Shown here: piece after piece, positions 19,675 through 29,561 of the stretch
Layout: every line of letters starts with the position of its first letter
Numbering within the stretch: position 1 is the first letter of the stretch
From: Rheinheimera faecalis
GTDB taxonomy: Bacteria > Pseudomonadota > Gammaproteobacteria > Enterobacterales > Alteromonadaceae
Direction: 5' to 3'
Length of the DNA stretch: 64,000 nt
NCBI RefSeq assembly: GCF_021290965.1
Contig: NZ_JAJOYT010000006.1
Location: 146,373 to 210,372, forward strand
The notes under the pieces: model-generated
Seen by the model: only the letters and a program-made list of their open reading frames with translations
The model's database searches: none
What the model was told of the DNA's origin: nothing
Position numbers and translations under genes: made by a program

Positions 19675-21450
19675 ATGCGTAGCCATTATTGCGGTTCATT
19701 AAAGGCAGAAAACATTGGTCAACAGGTTTCATTATGTGGTTGGGTTAACCGCCGTCGTGATTTAGGTGGTTTGATTTTTATTGACCTGCGCGACCGCGAA
19801 GGCCTGGTTCAGGTATTTTTTGATCCTGAACTCACTGACTTATTCACTCAGGCTGCCGATTTACGCAATGAATATTGTGTGCAATTAACTGGTACTGTGC
19901 GTGCCCGTCCTGAATCTCAAATTAATAGCGAGATGGCTACAGGTGAAGTGGAAGTTTATGCCTCCAGCCTGACGATCCTGAATAAATCAGCGCCTATTCC
20001 ACTGGATCCAAACCAGAACAACAGTGAAGAGCAACGCTTAAAATACCGTTATATTGATTTACGCCGTCCTTTGATGAGCGACCGTTTAAAGTTCCGCGCT
20101 AAAGTGACCAGCTTTGTACGTAACTTTATGGACAGTCAAGGCTTTTTAGACGTTGAAACGCCGATTCTGACCAAAGCCACTCCAGAAGGTGCCCGTGACT
20201 ATTTAGTGCCAAGCCGCACACACAAAGGTCAGTTTTTCGCTTTGCCACAATCACCTCAGCTGTTTAAACAATTGCTGATGATGGCTGGCCTGGACCGCTA
20301 TTACCAAATCGTTAAATGTTTCCGTGACGAAGATTTACGTGCTGACCGCCAGCCGGAATTTACTCAGATTGATATCGAAACGTCGTTCATGACCTCAGAG
20401 CAAGTGATGGAAGTCACAGAGCAGATGGTGCATCAGATGTTCCTTGAGCTTTTGAATGTCGATTTGGGTAAAATGCCACGTATGACTTATAACGAAGCCA
20501 TGCGTTTATATGGCTCAGACAAACCAGACCTGCGTAACCCAATGCAGTTTGTTGATGTCGCTGACTTAGTAAAAGACGTAGAATTTAAAGTATTCTCAGG
20601 TCCTGCCAACGACAACAAAGGCCGTGTTGTTGCGTTAAAAGTACCAGGTGCTGCTGAAAAAGTGTCGCGTAAAGACATCGACAATTACACAGCTTTTGTT
20701 GGCATTTACGGCGCTAAAGGTCTGGCCTGGTTAAAAGTAAATGATATTAATGCCGGCGCTGAGGGCATTCAGTCTCCTGTTGCCAAGTTTTTAACACCTG
20801 AAATTATCAGCGAAATTTTAAGCCGCACTCAGGCCACTACAGGCGATTTAATTTTCTTTGGTGCTGACAGCTACAAAGTGGTCTGTGAAGCTATGGGCGC
20901 GTTGCGTCTGAAGTTAGGTGAAGATTTAGGCTTAACAGTGCAGGGCTGGAAACCATTGTGGGTTGTGGACTTCCCAATGTTTGAAGAAAACGATGATGGC
21001 AGTTTCTCTGCTGTACACCATCCGTTTACCTCACCTTTGGACACGGCTGAGTTTTTGGCCACCGAAATGGATAAACTGGATCACAGAGCGCTGTTATCCA
21101 ACGCCTACGACATGGTACTCAATGGTACTGAGTTAGGTGGTGGTTCAGTACGTATCCACACCCCGGATGTGCAGGCCAAAGTATTTCAGTTACTGGGGAT
21201 CAGTGACGAAGAAGCCGCTGAGAAATTTGGTTTCTTACTGGAAGCCTTACGTTATGGCGCGCCGCCACATGCAGGTTTAGCTTTTGGTTTAGACCGTCTG
21301 GTGATGTTGATGACAGGGGCTACTTCTATTCGTGATGTGATGGCATTCCCAAAAACAGCCACTGCAGCTTGTCCTCTGACTGATGCACCAGGCGAAGCCA
21401 ATCCGGCTCAACTGGCCGAGCTGGGTATTCAGGTCGTGAAAAAACAGTAA
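19675..21450 (+). CDS. aspS: Aspartyl-tRNA synthetase
   Basis: Class IIb synthetase charging tRNA-Asp. N-terminal OB-fold with [26 protein letters not shown]; motif 2 [18 protein letters not shown]; motif 3 [13 protein letters not shown] near the end; the bacterial GAD insertion lies between. 591 residues, as in E. coli (590). GAAAGGA upstream of the ATG is the ribosome site. A strong promoter lies upstream and a terminator downstream, so it is largely monocistronic although yebC-ruvCAB follow in the same direction. Confidence 0.98.
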   Translation: MRSHYCGSLKAENIGQQVSLCGWVNRRRDLGGLIFIDLRDREGLVQVFFDPELTDLFTQAADLRNEYCVQLTGTVRARPESQINSEMATGEVEVYASSLTILNKSAPIPLDPNQNNSEEQRLKYRYIDLRRPLMSDRLKFRAKVTSFVRNFMDSQGFLDVETPILTKATPEGARDYLVPSRTHKGQFFALPQSPQLFKQLLMMAGLDRYYQIVKCFRDEDLRADRQPEFTQIDIETSFMTSEQVMEVTEQMVHQMFLELLNVDLGKMPRMTYNEAMRLYGSDKPDLRNPMQFVDVADLVKDVEFKVFSGPANDNKGRVVALKVPGAAEKVSRKDIDNYTAFVGIYGAKGLAWLKVNDINAGAEGIQSPVAKFLTPEIISEILSRTQATTGDLIFFGADSYKVVCEAMGALRLKLGEDLGLTVQGWKPLWVVDFPMFEENDDGSFSAVHHPFTSPLDTAEFLATEMDKLDHRALLSNAYDMVLNGTELGGGSVRIHTPDVQAKVFQLLGISDEEAAEKFGFLLEALRYGAPPHAGLAFGLDRLVMLMTGATSIRDVMAFPKTATAACPLTDAPGEANPAQLAELGIQVVKKQ

Positions 21451-21513
21451 GAACTCTGTTTCGAACTGTCGAAGCAACGGTGTTCTGGTGTTTTAATGAT
21501 ATTTAACTATCAG

Positions 21514-21539
21514 GAAGCGGCTTTAGCCGCTTCTTTTTT
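21514..21539 (+). terminator. Terminator between aspS and yebC
   Basis: GAAGCGGC (21514-21521) and GCCGCTTC (21526-21533) enclose TTTA, followed by six T. It ends only four bases before the yebC ribosome site GGAG, so transcription of yebC from upstream must pass it. Confidence 0.88.
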
Positions 21540-21553
21540 CATGGAGTATGCAC

Positions 21554-22294
21554 ATGGCTGGTCATAGTAAATGGGCTAACATGAAGCACCGCAAGGCTCG
21601 TCAGGATGCCAAGCGGGTCAAGATTTTTACCAAACTTATTCGTGAGCTGACAGTGTCAGCCCGTATCAGCCCTGACGTCGATGCCAACCCACGTTTACGT
21701 ACAGCAGTAGCCAAAGCACTTCTGAATAATATGACCCGGGATGCGATAGACCGTGCTATTAAACGGGGTGCCGGTGAGCAGGATGGCAGCAATTATGAAG
21801 AGCTGGTGTATGAAGGCTACGGCCCTTGTGGTGTCGCTATAGTGGTAGAAACCCTGACCGACAACCATAAACGTACAGTGGCGGATGTTCGTAGCGCTTT
21901 CACCAAATATGGCAATATGGGCACTGCAGGTTCTGTCAGCTATTTATTCAGCAAAAAAGGCATCATCTCTTTTGCACCTGGTTTATCTGAAGATCAGGTG
22001 CTGGACATAGCCCTTGAAGCTGGTGCTGAAGATGTGGTTAGTCATGAGGATGGCAGCATTGAAGTCATCACCAGCCCAGATAGTTTTAACGATGTACGTG
22101 AAGCCTTAGAGGCCGCAAAGTTAGTGGCGGACGACGCTGAAATTACCATGGTGCCTTCTGTCAAAGCTGAGGTGGACGCAGAGCATGTGGTGAAGTTTTT
22201 TAAACTCATTGACATGCTGGAAGATTTCGACGATGTGCAAAACGTCTACCACAATGCTGACATTGCGGATGACGTGATGGCGTTAGTGCCTTAA
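21554..22294 (+). CDS. yebC: YebC/PmpR/TACO1-family protein
   Basis: 246 residues starting [21 protein letters not shown], the hallmark of the family. YebC proteins have been described as DNA-binding regulators and, more recently, as factors helping ribosomes through proline-rich stretches. The ATG at 21554 is preferred over one six bases upstream because GGAG (21543-21546) is seven bases before it and E. coli YebC has the same length. Its TAA stop overlaps the ruvC ATG by one base, placing it in the ruv operon as in many gammaproteobacteria. Confidence 0.96.
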   Translation: MAGHSKWANMKHRKARQDAKRVKIFTKLIRELTVSARISPDVDANPRLRTAVAKALLNNMTRDAIDRAIKRGAGEQDGSNYEELVYEGYGPCGVAIVVETLTDNHKRTVADVRSAFTKYGNMGTAGSVSYLFSKKGIISFAPGLSEDQVLDIALEAGAEDVVSHEDGSIEVITSPDSFNDVREALEAAKLVADDAEITMVPSVKAEVDAEHVVKFFKLIDMLEDFDDVQNVYHNADIADDVMALVP

Positions 22295-22815
22295 TGGCTA
22301 TTATCCTTGGTATTGACCCCGGCAGCCGTTTAACGGGTTACGGGGTGGTACGCCAGACAGGGCAGAAATTCGAATACATCGCCAGTGGCTGTATCCGCTT
22401 AACGCTAAATGATATACCTGATCGGTTAAAACAAATTTTTGATGGGGTCAGCGAAATCATTCAGCAAACCCAGCCCGATGTCTTTGCAATAGAGCAGGTG
22501 TTTATGGCACGAAACCCAGACTCTGCTTTAAAACTCGGGCAAGCCCGTGGCGCTGCTATAGTGGCTGCAAAAAATGCGGGTCTTGAAGTGTTTGAATACT
22601 CAGCCCGTCAGGTTAAACAGGCTGTGGTGGGTACAGGCGCTGCTGACAAAACTCAGGTGCAGCATATGATCCGCACCTTACTGAAATTGCCTGGCAATCC
22701 GCAAGCCGATGCTGCCGATGCCCTTGCCGTGGCTATGTGTCACGGGCATACTCACCAAAGTTTATTGCATATGGCAGGGCAGGCCACCAAAACAGTGCGT
22801 GGTCGACTGCGCTGA
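22294..22815 (+). CDS. ruvC: Holliday junction resolvase RuvC
   Basis: Endonuclease that cuts Holliday junctions symmetrically, acting with RuvAB. The catalytic acids are visible: Asp8 in [14 protein letters not shown], Glu in [24 protein letters not shown], and the Asp pair in [13 protein letters not shown]. 173 residues, the same length as in E. coli. Its start overlaps the yebC stop; ruvA follows after 27 bases. Confidence 0.98.
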   Translation: MAIILGIDPGSRLTGYGVVRQTGQKFEYIASGCIRLTLNDIPDRLKQIFDGVSEIIQQTQPDVFAIEQVFMARNPDSALKLGQARGAAIVAAKNAGLEVFEYSARQVKQAVVGTGAADKTQVQHMIRTLLKLPGNPQADAADALAVAMCHGHTHQSLLHMAGQATKTVRGRLR

Positions 22816-22842
22816 TTTTTCTCTATTCCGGACATCGATACA

Positions 22843-23466
22843 ATGATTGGATTATTACGTGGTGTTATTTTAGAAAAGCAGGCGCCGGATTTACTCATTG
22901 ATGTGGCTGGTGTGGGGTACGAAGTACAGCTGCCTTTAACCAGTTTTTATAAATTGCCTGAGGTTGGCAAAGAAGCTGTGATCTATACCCACTTTGTGGT
23001 GCGTGAAGATGCACAGCTTTTATATGGTTTTCACACCAGCACAGAGCGGGCTTTGTTTCGCCAACTGATTAAAGCCAATGGCATAGGGCCTAAGTTAGCT
23101 CTTACTATCTTATCCGGTCTGTCAGCCCAGCAGTTTGTTCGTTGTGTACAACACGACGATATTAGCACGCTAGTGAAATTGCCTGGTGTAGGTAAAAAAA
23201 CGGCTGAGCGTTTACTGATTGAAATGCGTGACCGCTTAAAAGACTGGGGGCTGAATATCAGCACTCCTGTCACCGATCATTTAGTGCTTGCCGGCGATGA
23301 AGTGGATTCGTTTGAATTGGTAGAAAGTGCCGAACAGGATGCGATCAGTGCGTTAGTGGCTTTGGGGTATAGTCAGTTACAAGCCAGCAAAGCAGTGCAA
23401 AAAATTAAACAAGCCGATATGAGCAGCGAGCAGCTGATCAAACTCGCGCTGCGCAGTATGATTTAA
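22843..23466 (+). CDS. ruvA: Holliday junction branch migration subunit RuvA
   Basis: Binds the four-way junction and loads RuvB. N-terminal OB-fold begins [28 protein letters not shown]; two helix-hairpin-helix motifs are seen in [18 protein letters not shown] and [23 protein letters not shown]; the C-terminal domain III ([20 protein letters not shown]) contacts RuvB. 207 residues. Linked to ruvB by a 23-base gap. Confidence 0.98.
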   Translation: MIGLLRGVILEKQAPDLLIDVAGVGYEVQLPLTSFYKLPEVGKEAVIYTHFVVREDAQLLYGFHTSTERALFRQLIKANGIGPKLALTILSGLSAQQFVRCVQHDDISTLVKLPGVGKKTAERLLIEMRDRLKDWGLNISTPVTDHLVLAGDEVDSFELVESAEQDAISALVALGYSQLQASKAVQKIKQADMSSEQLIKLALRSMI

Positions 23467-23489
23467 ACCAGATTTATGCAGGAATACTC

Positions 23490-24500
23490 ATGATAGAAGC
23501 CGATCGTCTGATCGATACCAAAGCCAGTCGTGAAGACGAGCTGATTGACCGTGCCATCCGGCCTAAGTCTCTGGCGGATTACACAGGTCAGTCTCATGTC
23601 AAAGAGCAAATGGCGATTTTTATCGAAGCAGCCCGCGGTCGTGGCGAGCCTTTGGATCATTTACTGATATTCGGCCCGCCGGGTTTAGGTAAAACCACGC
23701 TAGCTATGGTGGTCGCCAATGAAATGGGGGTGAATATTAAAAACACCTCAGGCCCTGTGCTGGAGAAAGCTGGTGATTTAGCGGCGCTTCTTACTAATCT
23801 CGAACCCAATGATGTGCTTTTTATCGATGAAATCCACCGCTTAAGCCCAGTAGTGGAAGAGATTTTGTATCCCGCTATGGAAGACTATCAGCTGGATATC
23901 ATGATAGGTGAGGGGCCTGCCGCCCGTTCTATCAAACTTGAATTACCGCCTTTTACCTTAATAGGCGCCACCACCAGAGCGGGTGCTTTAACTTCACCAC
24001 TGCGTGATCGCTTTGGCATAGTGCAGCGTCTGGAGTTTTATAAAGTGGATGAGCTGGCGCAAATCATTTTACGCTCTGCCCATTATCTGAATTTAGAGCT
24101 TGAGCTGCCTGCAGCGACTGAGATCGCACGCCGCTCCCGTGGCACGCCACGTATCGCTAACCGTCTTTTAAGACGGGTGCGTGATTATGCCCAGGTAAAA
24201 TCCAGTGGTCTGGTGCCTGTGGAAATAGCCTCAGCCGCTTTGCATATGGTCGACGTGGACGCCAGTGGTTTTGACTATATGGATCGCAAGTTAATGCTGA
24301 GCATCATTGAGAAATTCGGAGGTGGTCCTGTAGGGCTGGATAACCTGGCTGCAGCTATAGGCGAAGAAAAAGAAACTATCGAAGATGTGATAGAGCCTTT
24401 TTTAATTCAGCAAGGTTTTATCCAACGCACACCACGAGGCCGAATAGTTTCCCCTGCAGCCTACAAACACTTTGGTTTTGATTTGCCTGAATCTAATTGA
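23490..24500 (+). CDS. ruvB: Holliday junction branch migration ATPase RuvB
   Basis: AAA+ motor that drives branch migration as hexameric rings on either side of RuvA. Walker A is [10 protein letters not shown], Walker B is FIDEIHRL, sensor 1 is [20 protein letters not shown] with the Arg finger nearby, and a C-terminal winged helix holds [12 protein letters not shown]. 336 residues. AGGA precedes the ATG. Last gene of yebC-ruvCAB, followed by a terminator hairpin. Confidence 0.98.
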   Translation: MIEADRLIDTKASREDELIDRAIRPKSLADYTGQSHVKEQMAIFIEAARGRGEPLDHLLIFGPPGLGKTTLAMVVANEMGVNIKNTSGPVLEKAGDLAALLTNLEPNDVLFIDEIHRLSPVVEEILYPAMEDYQLDIMIGEGPAARSIKLELPPFTLIGATTRAGALTSPLRDRFGIVQRLEFYKVDELAQIILRSAHYLNLELELPAATEIARRSRGTPRIANRLLRRVRDYAQVKSSGLVPVEIASAALHMVDVDASGFDYMDRKLMLSIIEKFGGGPVGLDNLAAAIGEEKETIEDVIEPFLIQQGFIQRTPRGRIVSPAAYKHFGFDLPESN

Positions 24501-24554
24501 GGTTCCGTGTGATGCGCTGAGTCATTTCCCGAGAAATGCCACGGTCTGATTAAC

Positions 24555-24579
24555 AAAAACGCTGGGAGCGTTTTTGAAC
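24555..24579 (+). terminator. Terminator of the ruv operon
   Basis: AAAAACGCT (24555-24563) and AGCGTTTTT (24567-24575) enclose GGG. With A before and T after it can work in both directions. It lies 54 bases past the ruvB stop. Confidence 0.75.
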
Positions 24580-24598
24580 ATCGGAGTGCAACGACGAT

Positions 24599-24633
24599 GG
24601 CCCGTAGGGTGAGCGCCATGGATGGTGGCGAAT
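24599..24633. repeat. Dispersed intergenic element, copy 1
   Basis: Begins GGCCCGTAGGG and holds the near-palindromic core GCGCCATGGATGGTGGCG. A second copy with the same layout (GGCCCGCAGGG, then GCACCATGGATGGTGCCG) lies at 32904-32940. No reading frame. Confidence 0.6.
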
Positions 24634-24660
24634 AAAAAAAAGCCCGCTAAATTAGCGGGC
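24634..24660 (-). terminator. Minus-strand terminator of the candidate small RNA
   Basis: Read on the minus strand GCCCGCTA pairs with TAGCGGGC and is followed by eight T. No annotated minus-strand gene lies upstream of it for 8 kb; the next genes on the right, ybgC onward, are all plus-strand. It therefore points to an unannotated transcript. Confidence 0.85.
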
Positions 24661-24807
24661 GAATGCAACAAGTTGAAGTAAATCTTCAAAATCCAGGGAA
24701 CATGTTGAGAAGCAACATGACCATCTTCGAACAGATAATCACATCACCAGTATTCATCACTAAAGTTAGGGCACAAGGGCCGGAACTTTTGCGCTAGCTC
24801 AGAACAC
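24634..24807 (-). ncRNA. Candidate small RNA between ruvB and ybgC
   Basis: A minus-strand transcript of about 174 bases is predicted from a promoter at 24814-24842 and a terminator at 24634-24660. Inside, a perfect CATGTTG/CAACATG hairpin with a 5-base loop and a TGAAG/CTTCA hairpin precede the terminator. No family was recognised (not 6S, tmRNA, Spot 42, RyhB or GcvB by eye). It also holds a 23-codon frame at 24686-24757 on the minus strand, MNTGDVIICSK then a hydrophobic end, with no clear ribosome site, so a small protein is an alternative. Confidence 0.5.
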
Positions 24808-24813
24808 GGGGGC

Positions 24814-24842
24814 ATTTTAGGGAGTTAGTGTATTTACTTCAA
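24814..24842 (-). promoter_or_regulatory. Sigma-70 promoter of the candidate small RNA
   Basis: On the minus strand TTGAAG (24842-24837), 17 bases, then TAAAAT (24819-24814), followed by a GCCCCCG discriminator. An AT-rich perfect inverted repeat (TTCAGATTAA / TTAATCTGAA, 24860-24884) lies just upstream of the -35 box and could bind a regulator. Confidence 0.55.
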
Positions 24843-24859
24843 ACTAGAAAAATTGAGAT

Positions 24860-25120
24860 TTCAGATTAATTTTTTTAATCTGAATAATTAGTGGTTTTGT
24901 GTGAATTTTAATCTTGTTTTGTGACTGATATATCGCTAACCCTTGAAAATTAAGGGTAGCTGAACAGGGCTAAAATTTGCTCCGAATTACTATTTTTTGA
25001 GCAAAATTTATCTGATTGGTTAAAATGGTCATTAATCGCTAATTTTTCCCCTTCTATCGTGAACAGGAAACTTTTGATAAATATCTGACCCATAGGTTTT
25101 TGCAGTCGTCAGAATGTCAT
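24860..25120. other. AT-rich spacer upstream of ybgC with inverted repeats
   Basis: No gene was seen here. It holds a 10-bp perfect inverted repeat at 24860-24884, ACCCTT/AAGGGT at 24939-24957 and an imperfect TTTGCTC/GAGCAAA pair around 24976-25006. The sequence is clearly AT-richer than its neighbours, as in upstream control regions. Confidence 0.6.
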
Positions 25121-25159
25121 GAAATCAAAATATTTTTAACTCTGACGAGGTTCGCCCTG

Positions 25160-25188
25160 TTGAGTTCGGCTGTGGCCTCCAATATCAT
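25160..25188 (+). promoter_or_regulatory. Sigma-70 promoter of the ybgC-tol-pal operon
   Basis: TTGAGT (25160-25165), a 17-base spacer, then TATCAT (25183-25188). The expected start of transcription is about 20 bases before the ybgC ATG. Confidence 0.65.
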
Positions 25189-25215
25189 AGCGGCCAATTT
25201 AGGTGACAAAATAAG

Positions 25216-25641
25216 ATGATGTCGCAGGTATTTGATTTTCCAATCAGAGTATATTACGAAGACACTGATGCCGGTGGCGTAGTATATTATGCTAACTATC
25301 TGAAATTCTTTGAAAGAGCCAGGACTGAATGGCTTCGAAGCTTAGGGATAGAGCAGGATCTATTGTTAAGTCAGGATATTGGTTTTGTGGTGAAAAGTGT
25401 TCAGATGGACAACCACAAGCCTGGACGGTTTAACCAGCTTTTGTTGGTAAAAAGTGAGATTAAGCAGCTAAAAAAGGCCAGTCTGGTATTTTGGCAGGAA
25501 ATCTACAACGCAGATGCACAATTGCTTTGTTCAGCGCAGGTTAGTATTGCTTGCGTAAAACTATCATTAATGAAAGCGAGTGCAATACCTCGCGATGTTT
25601 TAGGGGTGTTATCAGGTGACAGGCGGACTATCAGTTCTTGA
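25216..25641 (+). CDS. ybgC: Acyl-CoA thioesterase YbgC, Tol-Pal associated
   Basis: Hot-dog fold thioesterase of 141 residues. The active-site signature [32 protein letters not shown] motif begins near residue 13, with the catalytic Asp in DTDAGG. In E. coli the enzyme hydrolyses acyl-CoA or acyl-ACP and has been linked to phospholipid metabolism; its tie to Tol-Pal is mostly genetic. ATGATG gives two possible starts (25216 or 25219); AGGTG lies 11 bases before the first. First gene of the operon; its end overlaps tolQ by 26 bases. Confidence 0.95.
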   Translation: MMSQVFDFPIRVYYEDTDAGGVVYYANYLKFFERARTEWLRSLGIEQDLLLSQDIGFVVKSVQMDNHKPGRFNQLLLVKSEIKQLKKASLVFWQEIYNADAQLLCSAQVSIACVKLSLMKASAIPRDVLGVLSGDRRTISS

Positions 25642-26299
25642 TTTAATTCTTCACGCTAGTGTAGTAGTGCAGCTGGTTATGCTGATTTTACTGAGCATGT
25701 CTGTGATGTCGTGGGCCATGATCATTCAGCGCAATAAAGCGCTGAGTACAGCGGTAGAAGAAACCAAACAGTTTGAAGATAAGTTTTGGTCAGGCATTGA
25801 CCTGTCAAAACTTTACAACGAAGTCAGCGCCAAAGTGACAGTGACAGGTGTGGAAGCTTTATTTAAGGCGGGGTTCAAAGAATTTGCCCGCTTGCATAAA
25901 AGTAGTCGCCAGTCAGGTGCTGTGATGGAAGGAACTCAACGTGCTATGCGTGTTGGATTATCCCGTGAAGTGGAGCGTCTGGAAACTCATCTACCATTTC
26001 TGGCCACTGTAGGCTCAATCAGCCCGTATATCGGTTTGTTTGGTACAGTCTGGGGGATCATGAATTCTTTTATCGCTTTAGGTGCTGTACAACAGGCGAC
26101 TTTAGCTATGGTAGCGCCAGGTATCGCAGAAGCTTTGATTGCGACCGCTATAGGTTTGTTCGCTGCTATTCCGGCCGTTATTGCGTACAACAAGTTTTCT
26201 CATAAAGTAGAGATGCTGGAAAGTGCGTACGCTAACTTTGTCGAAGAGTTTGCTAACATTCTGCACCGTCAGGCGATGGCCAGCGGAGAAAACAACTAA
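25616..26299 (+). CDS. tolQ: Tol-Pal system proton channel subunit TolQ
   Basis: Inner membrane protein of 227 residues with three transmembrane segments (about 7-37, 129-155 and 170-193). With TolR it uses the proton motive force to energise TolA during outer membrane constriction at division. Segments [27 protein letters not shown] and [22 protein letters not shown] are conserved across TolQ/ExbB/MotA. The start is a GTG inside ybgC with AGGGG upstream. The stop overlaps the tolR ATG by one base. Confidence 0.97.
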   Translation: MTGGLSVLDLILHASVVVQLVMLILLSMSVMSWAMIIQRNKALSTAVEETKQFEDKFWSGIDLSKLYNEVSAKVTVTGVEALFKAGFKEFARLHKSSRQSGAVMEGTQRAMRVGLSREVERLETHLPFLATVGSISPYIGLFGTVWGIMNSFIALGAVQQATLAMVAPGIAEALIATAIGLFAAIPAVIAYNKFSHKVEMLESAYANFVEEFANILHRQAMASGENN

Positions 26300-26730
26300 T
26301 GTACGTCCGTAAAAAACGCCGTATGGTGGCTGAGATCAACGTCGTTCCTTATATCGACGTGATGTTGGTGCTGCTAATTATCTTTATGGTCACGACGCCG
26401 ATCATTACGCAAGGCGTTAAAGTGGAATTACCTAAATCAGATGCCGAACCTATAGAGCAGATGAAAGACGGTAAAACTCCGCTTGTGGCAACTGTGGATG
26501 AAGGTGGTTTGTATTATTTTGAGAAAGATGGTTCGAATAAAGGCCCTTTTAATGCTCAGGAAATGCAAATGGAAGTGGCGGGTACTCTGCAGTTAGAGCC
26601 TGGTACTCAAGTGATTATTAAAGGTGATGGCCGTGTTAACTATGCAGCTATTATCCAGTTATTAAATCTGCTGAAAGACGCGGGCGCCCCTTCCGTTGGT
26701 TTAATGACTGACGATGTGGAGCAAAACTAA
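26299..26730 (+). CDS. tolR: Tol-Pal system protein TolR
   Basis: 143 residues with a single N-terminal transmembrane helix (about 16-37). The proton-carrying Asp is Asp20 in VPYIDVMLVLLIIFMVTTP, matching Asp23 of E. coli TolR. The periplasmic domain follows and ends with ALMTDD-like VGLMTDDVEQN. It overlaps tolQ by one base and is followed by tolA after one base. Confidence 0.97.
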   Translation: MYVRKKRRMVAEINVVPYIDVMLVLLIIFMVTTPIITQGVKVELPKSDAEPIEQMKDGKTPLVATVDEGGLYYFEKDGSNKGPFNAQEMQMEVAGTLQLEPGTQVIIKGDGRVNYAAIIQLLNLLKDAGAPSVGLMTDDVEQN

Positions 26731-26731
26731 G

Positions 26732-27637
26732 ATGGAACCAGCGTTTAAGAAGTCGCTGATCATCTCAGGTGGTTTACACGTTTTTATAGCTGTGTTGCTG
26801 TTTGTTAACTTTAATTTCTTTAAAAATGAAGAGATTTTAGTGGTACCTATGGCTGGAGACCTGAGTGCGCCGTTAAACGCCACTACGGTCGACCAGTCTC
26901 AGTTTGATGAACTGAAGGAAAAAAATCAGCAGAAAAAGAAAGCTGATGAAAAGCGCAAAAAAGATTTGGAAAAGAAAAAGCAGCAGGAAGAGCGTGATAA
27001 ACGCCTTGAAGAGCAGCGCCTGAAAAAGCAGGAACAAGAGAAAAGAGAAGCTGAAATAGCAGAAAAGAAAGCTGTTGAAGAAAAGAAAAAACAGGCTGTA
27101 GAAAAAGAGAAACAACAAAAACTTGCCGCTGAGAAGAAAAAGAAAGACGACGAAAAGAAAAAGCAGCAAGAGATAGAGAAGAAGAAAAAGGAAAAAGCAG
27201 CCAAAGAAAAGGCCGCTAAAGAGAAAGCAGCCAAAGAAAAAGCTGAAAAAGCCAAAGCCGAAAAAGAAAATCGTGAACGCGAAGCTGCAGAAGAAATGCT
27301 AGCTGAGCAGTTGGAAGAGGAAGCAGAAGCACGCCGTGCAGCGAAGGCTGGTCAGATCCTGACCGAGAAGCAACGTTACCTGGCGATGATTGTTGCGAAA
27401 ATCCAACAAAATTGGTTTGTAGACGATACAATGCGTGGCAAAGAGTGTCGGGTAAATATTCGTTTGGCCAGCAATGGTTTTGTTACCGCCAGCACTATCT
27501 TAGGTGGAGACAGAGCGCTTTGTGAATCAGCGATGCGAGCAATACAAAAGGCAGGTAACTTCCCTATGTCACCTGATCCTGATGTGTATGACGCATTAAA
27601 AGACATCACAACTATTTTACAACCGGAACTGAGATAA
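26732..27637 (+). CDS. tolA: Tol-Pal system protein TolA
   Basis: 301 residues. A membrane anchor at about 9-27, a long Lys/Glu/Ala-rich coiled coil (about 55-215) that spans the periplasm, and a globular C-terminal domain ([36 protein letters not shown]) that contacts Pal, TolB and colicin or phage receptors in other species. The ATG at 26732 is preferred: GGAG lies 11 bases upstream and the longer frame adds six residues from inside tolR. The coiled-coil repeats vary between species, so length comparison is of little use. Confidence 0.96.
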   Translation: MEPAFKKSLIISGGLHVFIAVLLFVNFNFFKNEEILVVPMAGDLSAPLNATTVDQSQFDELKEKNQQKKKADEKRKKDLEKKKQQEERDKRLEEQRLKKQEQEKREAEIAEKKAVEEKKKQAVEKEKQQKLAAEKKKKDDEKKKQQEIEKKKKEKAAKEKAAKEKAAKEKAEKAKAEKENREREAAEEMLAEQLEEEAEARRAAKAGQILTEKQRYLAMIVAKIQQNWFVDDTMRGKECRVNIRLASNGFVTASTILGGDRALCESAMRAIQKAGNFPMSPDPDVYDALKDITTILQPELR

Positions 27638-27641
27638 CAAT

Positions 27642-28991
27642 ATGCTGAAGTTGATAGGAAAAAGCCTGGTGGCGTTTGCGCTGGTGCTAAGTGCAAAATC
27701 GTATGCCAGTTTAGAGATTGTCATCACAGATGGTGTGGACAGTGCCCGCCCTGTTGCTATAGTGCCATTTAAATTTGAAGGCAATACGCTGCCAAATCAA
27801 CGTATTGCTGATATTGTGTCAGCGGATTTAATGCGTAGCGGTAAATTTAACCCTATAGCTGCAACCCGTATGCCACAGCAGCCAACCAACAGCAAAGAAA
27901 TTGATTATCAGCGCTGGATGAAACAAGGTGTTGAGGCCGTTGTTACAGGTACTATCCGTGAAGTCGGTGTAAACAGATACGCTGTGCGTTTTGAATTAGT
28001 CGACGTATTTAAAGGCGCTTCAGGCGGTGGTTCATCGTCAGCTATTATCGGTGGCCAACTGACTACAGGCCTGACCCATATCCTGGATGCGCGTGAAACG
28101 ACTATCAGTGGCGATCAGTTCAGACAATATGCTCACCGCATCAGTGACATAGTCTATGAAAAATTAACTGGTGAACGTGGTGCTTTTTTAACTAAAATAG
28201 CCTATGTCTTAGTACGTGACAAAGCAGACTTTAAATATCAATTAGTTGTAGCTGATTACGATGGTGAAAATGAGCAGGTACTATTAAGAGCAAAAGAGCC
28301 TTTAATGTCTCCGGCCTGGTCACCAGATGGTACTAAATTGGCTTATGTGACTTTCGAAAAACGTCAGTCGCAAATTTACATTCAAGATATTTATACTGGC
28401 CGTCGCAGTATATTAACCAGTTTCAAAGGTATTAACGGTGCGCCTAAGTGGTCACCTGATGGCCGGAAAATGGCCATGGTGTTGTCAAAAGATGGCAATG
28501 CAGAAGTTTATGTAATGGATATTGCAACAAAAGCGCTGACTAAATTGACGAACCACAGACGGATTGATACTGAACCGTCCTGGTCACCAGATGGTTCTAA
28601 ACTGATTTTTAGTTCAGAACGTGGTGGTAATCCACAAATTTATAGCGTAAATGTAGCTTCAGGTGTTACTGAAAGGGTAACATTTGAGGGAGAAATGAAT
28701 TTAGCTGCCTCTTATACACCAGATGGTAGTGGTATTGTTATGGTCAACAGAACAAATGGCCAGTATAATATCGCCCGCATGGATGTTGAGAGTCGCTATT
28801 TGCAGGTGTTGACTCGCACTTATCTGGACGAGTCACCAAGCATTGCGCCGAATGGCTCAATGATAATTTATAGTACTTTGTACGGTTCGTCACAAGTACT
28901 GGCACTGGTATCCATGGATGGGCGCTTTAAAGCACGGTTACCGGCGGCAAACGGCAGAGTTAAATCTCCGGCTTGGTCACCATTTTTATAA
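27642..28991 (+). CDS. tolB: Tol-Pal system periplasmic protein TolB
   Basis: 449 residues with an N-terminal signal peptide ([14 protein letters not shown]). An alpha/beta domain is followed by a six-bladed beta-propeller; the blades are marked by repeats such as [27 protein letters not shown] and [16 protein letters not shown]. TolB binds Pal and is released by TolA. It lies four bases behind tolA, and pal follows after 42 bases. Confidence 0.97.
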   Translation: MLKLIGKSLVAFALVLSAKSYASLEIVITDGVDSARPVAIVPFKFEGNTLPNQRIADIVSADLMRSGKFNPIAATRMPQQPTNSKEIDYQRWMKQGVEAVVTGTIREVGVNRYAVRFELVDVFKGASGGGSSSAIIGGQLTTGLTHILDARETTISGDQFRQYAHRISDIVYEKLTGERGAFLTKIAYVLVRDKADFKYQLVVADYDGENEQVLLRAKEPLMSPAWSPDGTKLAYVTFEKRQSQIYIQDIYTGRRSILTSFKGINGAPKWSPDGRKMAMVLSKDGNAEVYVMDIATKALTKLTNHRRIDTEPSWSPDGSKLIFSSERGGNPQIYSVNVASGVTERVTFEGEMNLAASYTPDGSGIVMVNRTNGQYNIARMDVESRYLQVLTRTYLDESPSIAPNGSMIIYSTLYGSSQVLALVSMDGRFKARLPAANGRVKSPAWSPFL

Positions 28992-29033
28992 AAAACGAAA
29001 ATTTGGTTAATTGATTTACTAAGGACAACAATT

Positions 29034-29540
29034 ATGAACTTAAACAAAGTTTTAAAAGGCTTGTTAGTTGCGGTGCCAGTGTTAACTTTAGCTGCTTGTA
29101 GCTCAACTGATGAAGTAGCTGCTACTGATGCAAACACTGGTGCAAACACTAACCAAGTGGTTGAACAAGGCCTGTCAGCTGAAGAATTGCTGCGTCAGCA
29201 ATTAGAAGCTCTGCGTCAAGACAACACTATTTACTTCGACTTCGACCAGTCAGCAATCCGTTCAGAATTCGCTTCTGTTCTGGAAGCTCACGCTGCTTTC
29301 TTACGCGCTCGCACTAACATCACTGTAACTGTTGAAGGTCACACTGATGCTCGTGGTACTCCAGAGTACAACATCGCGTTAGGCGAACGTCGCGGTCAAG
29401 CTGTGACTCAGTACTTAGCTAACCTGGGCGTTGCTGCTGGCCAAATGTCAGTAGTTAGCTACGGCGAAGAGAAACCAGCTGTTGAAGGTAACGACGAAAG
29501 CGCGTTCTCTAAAAACCGTCGCGCTGTTTTAGTTTACTAA
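29034..29540 (+). CDS. pal: Peptidoglycan-associated lipoprotein Pal
   Basis: 168 residues. Lipoprotein signal with lipobox LAAC; Cys22 is the lipidated residue, and Ser at +2 directs it to the outer membrane. The OmpA-like peptidoglycan-binding domain shows [36 protein letters not shown] and [10 protein letters not shown]. It anchors the outer membrane to peptidoglycan and is moved by the TolQRA-B machine. Codon use is strongly biased, as in highly expressed genes. Confidence 0.98.
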   Translation: MNLNKVLKGLLVAVPVLTLAACSSTDEVAATDANTGANTNQVVEQGLSAEELLRQQLEALRQDNTIYFDFDQSAIRSEFASVLEAHAAFLRARTNITVTVEGHTDARGTPEYNIALGERRGQAVTQYLANLGVAAGQMSVVSYGEEKPAVEGNDESAFSKNRRAVLVY

Positions 29541-29561
29541 TAACTGATACGAAGCAAAGCA

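Noticed and set aside
24860..24884. AT-rich perfect inverted repeat as terminator
   Set aside because: The stem is only A/T plus few G/C pairs and no transcript ends here; more likely a control site or chance.
26873..27255. Minus-strand open frames rich in Phe, Leu and Ser opposite tolA
   Set aside because: They are the complement of the Lys/Glu/Ala-rich coiled coil of TolA; low complexity and no conserved features.
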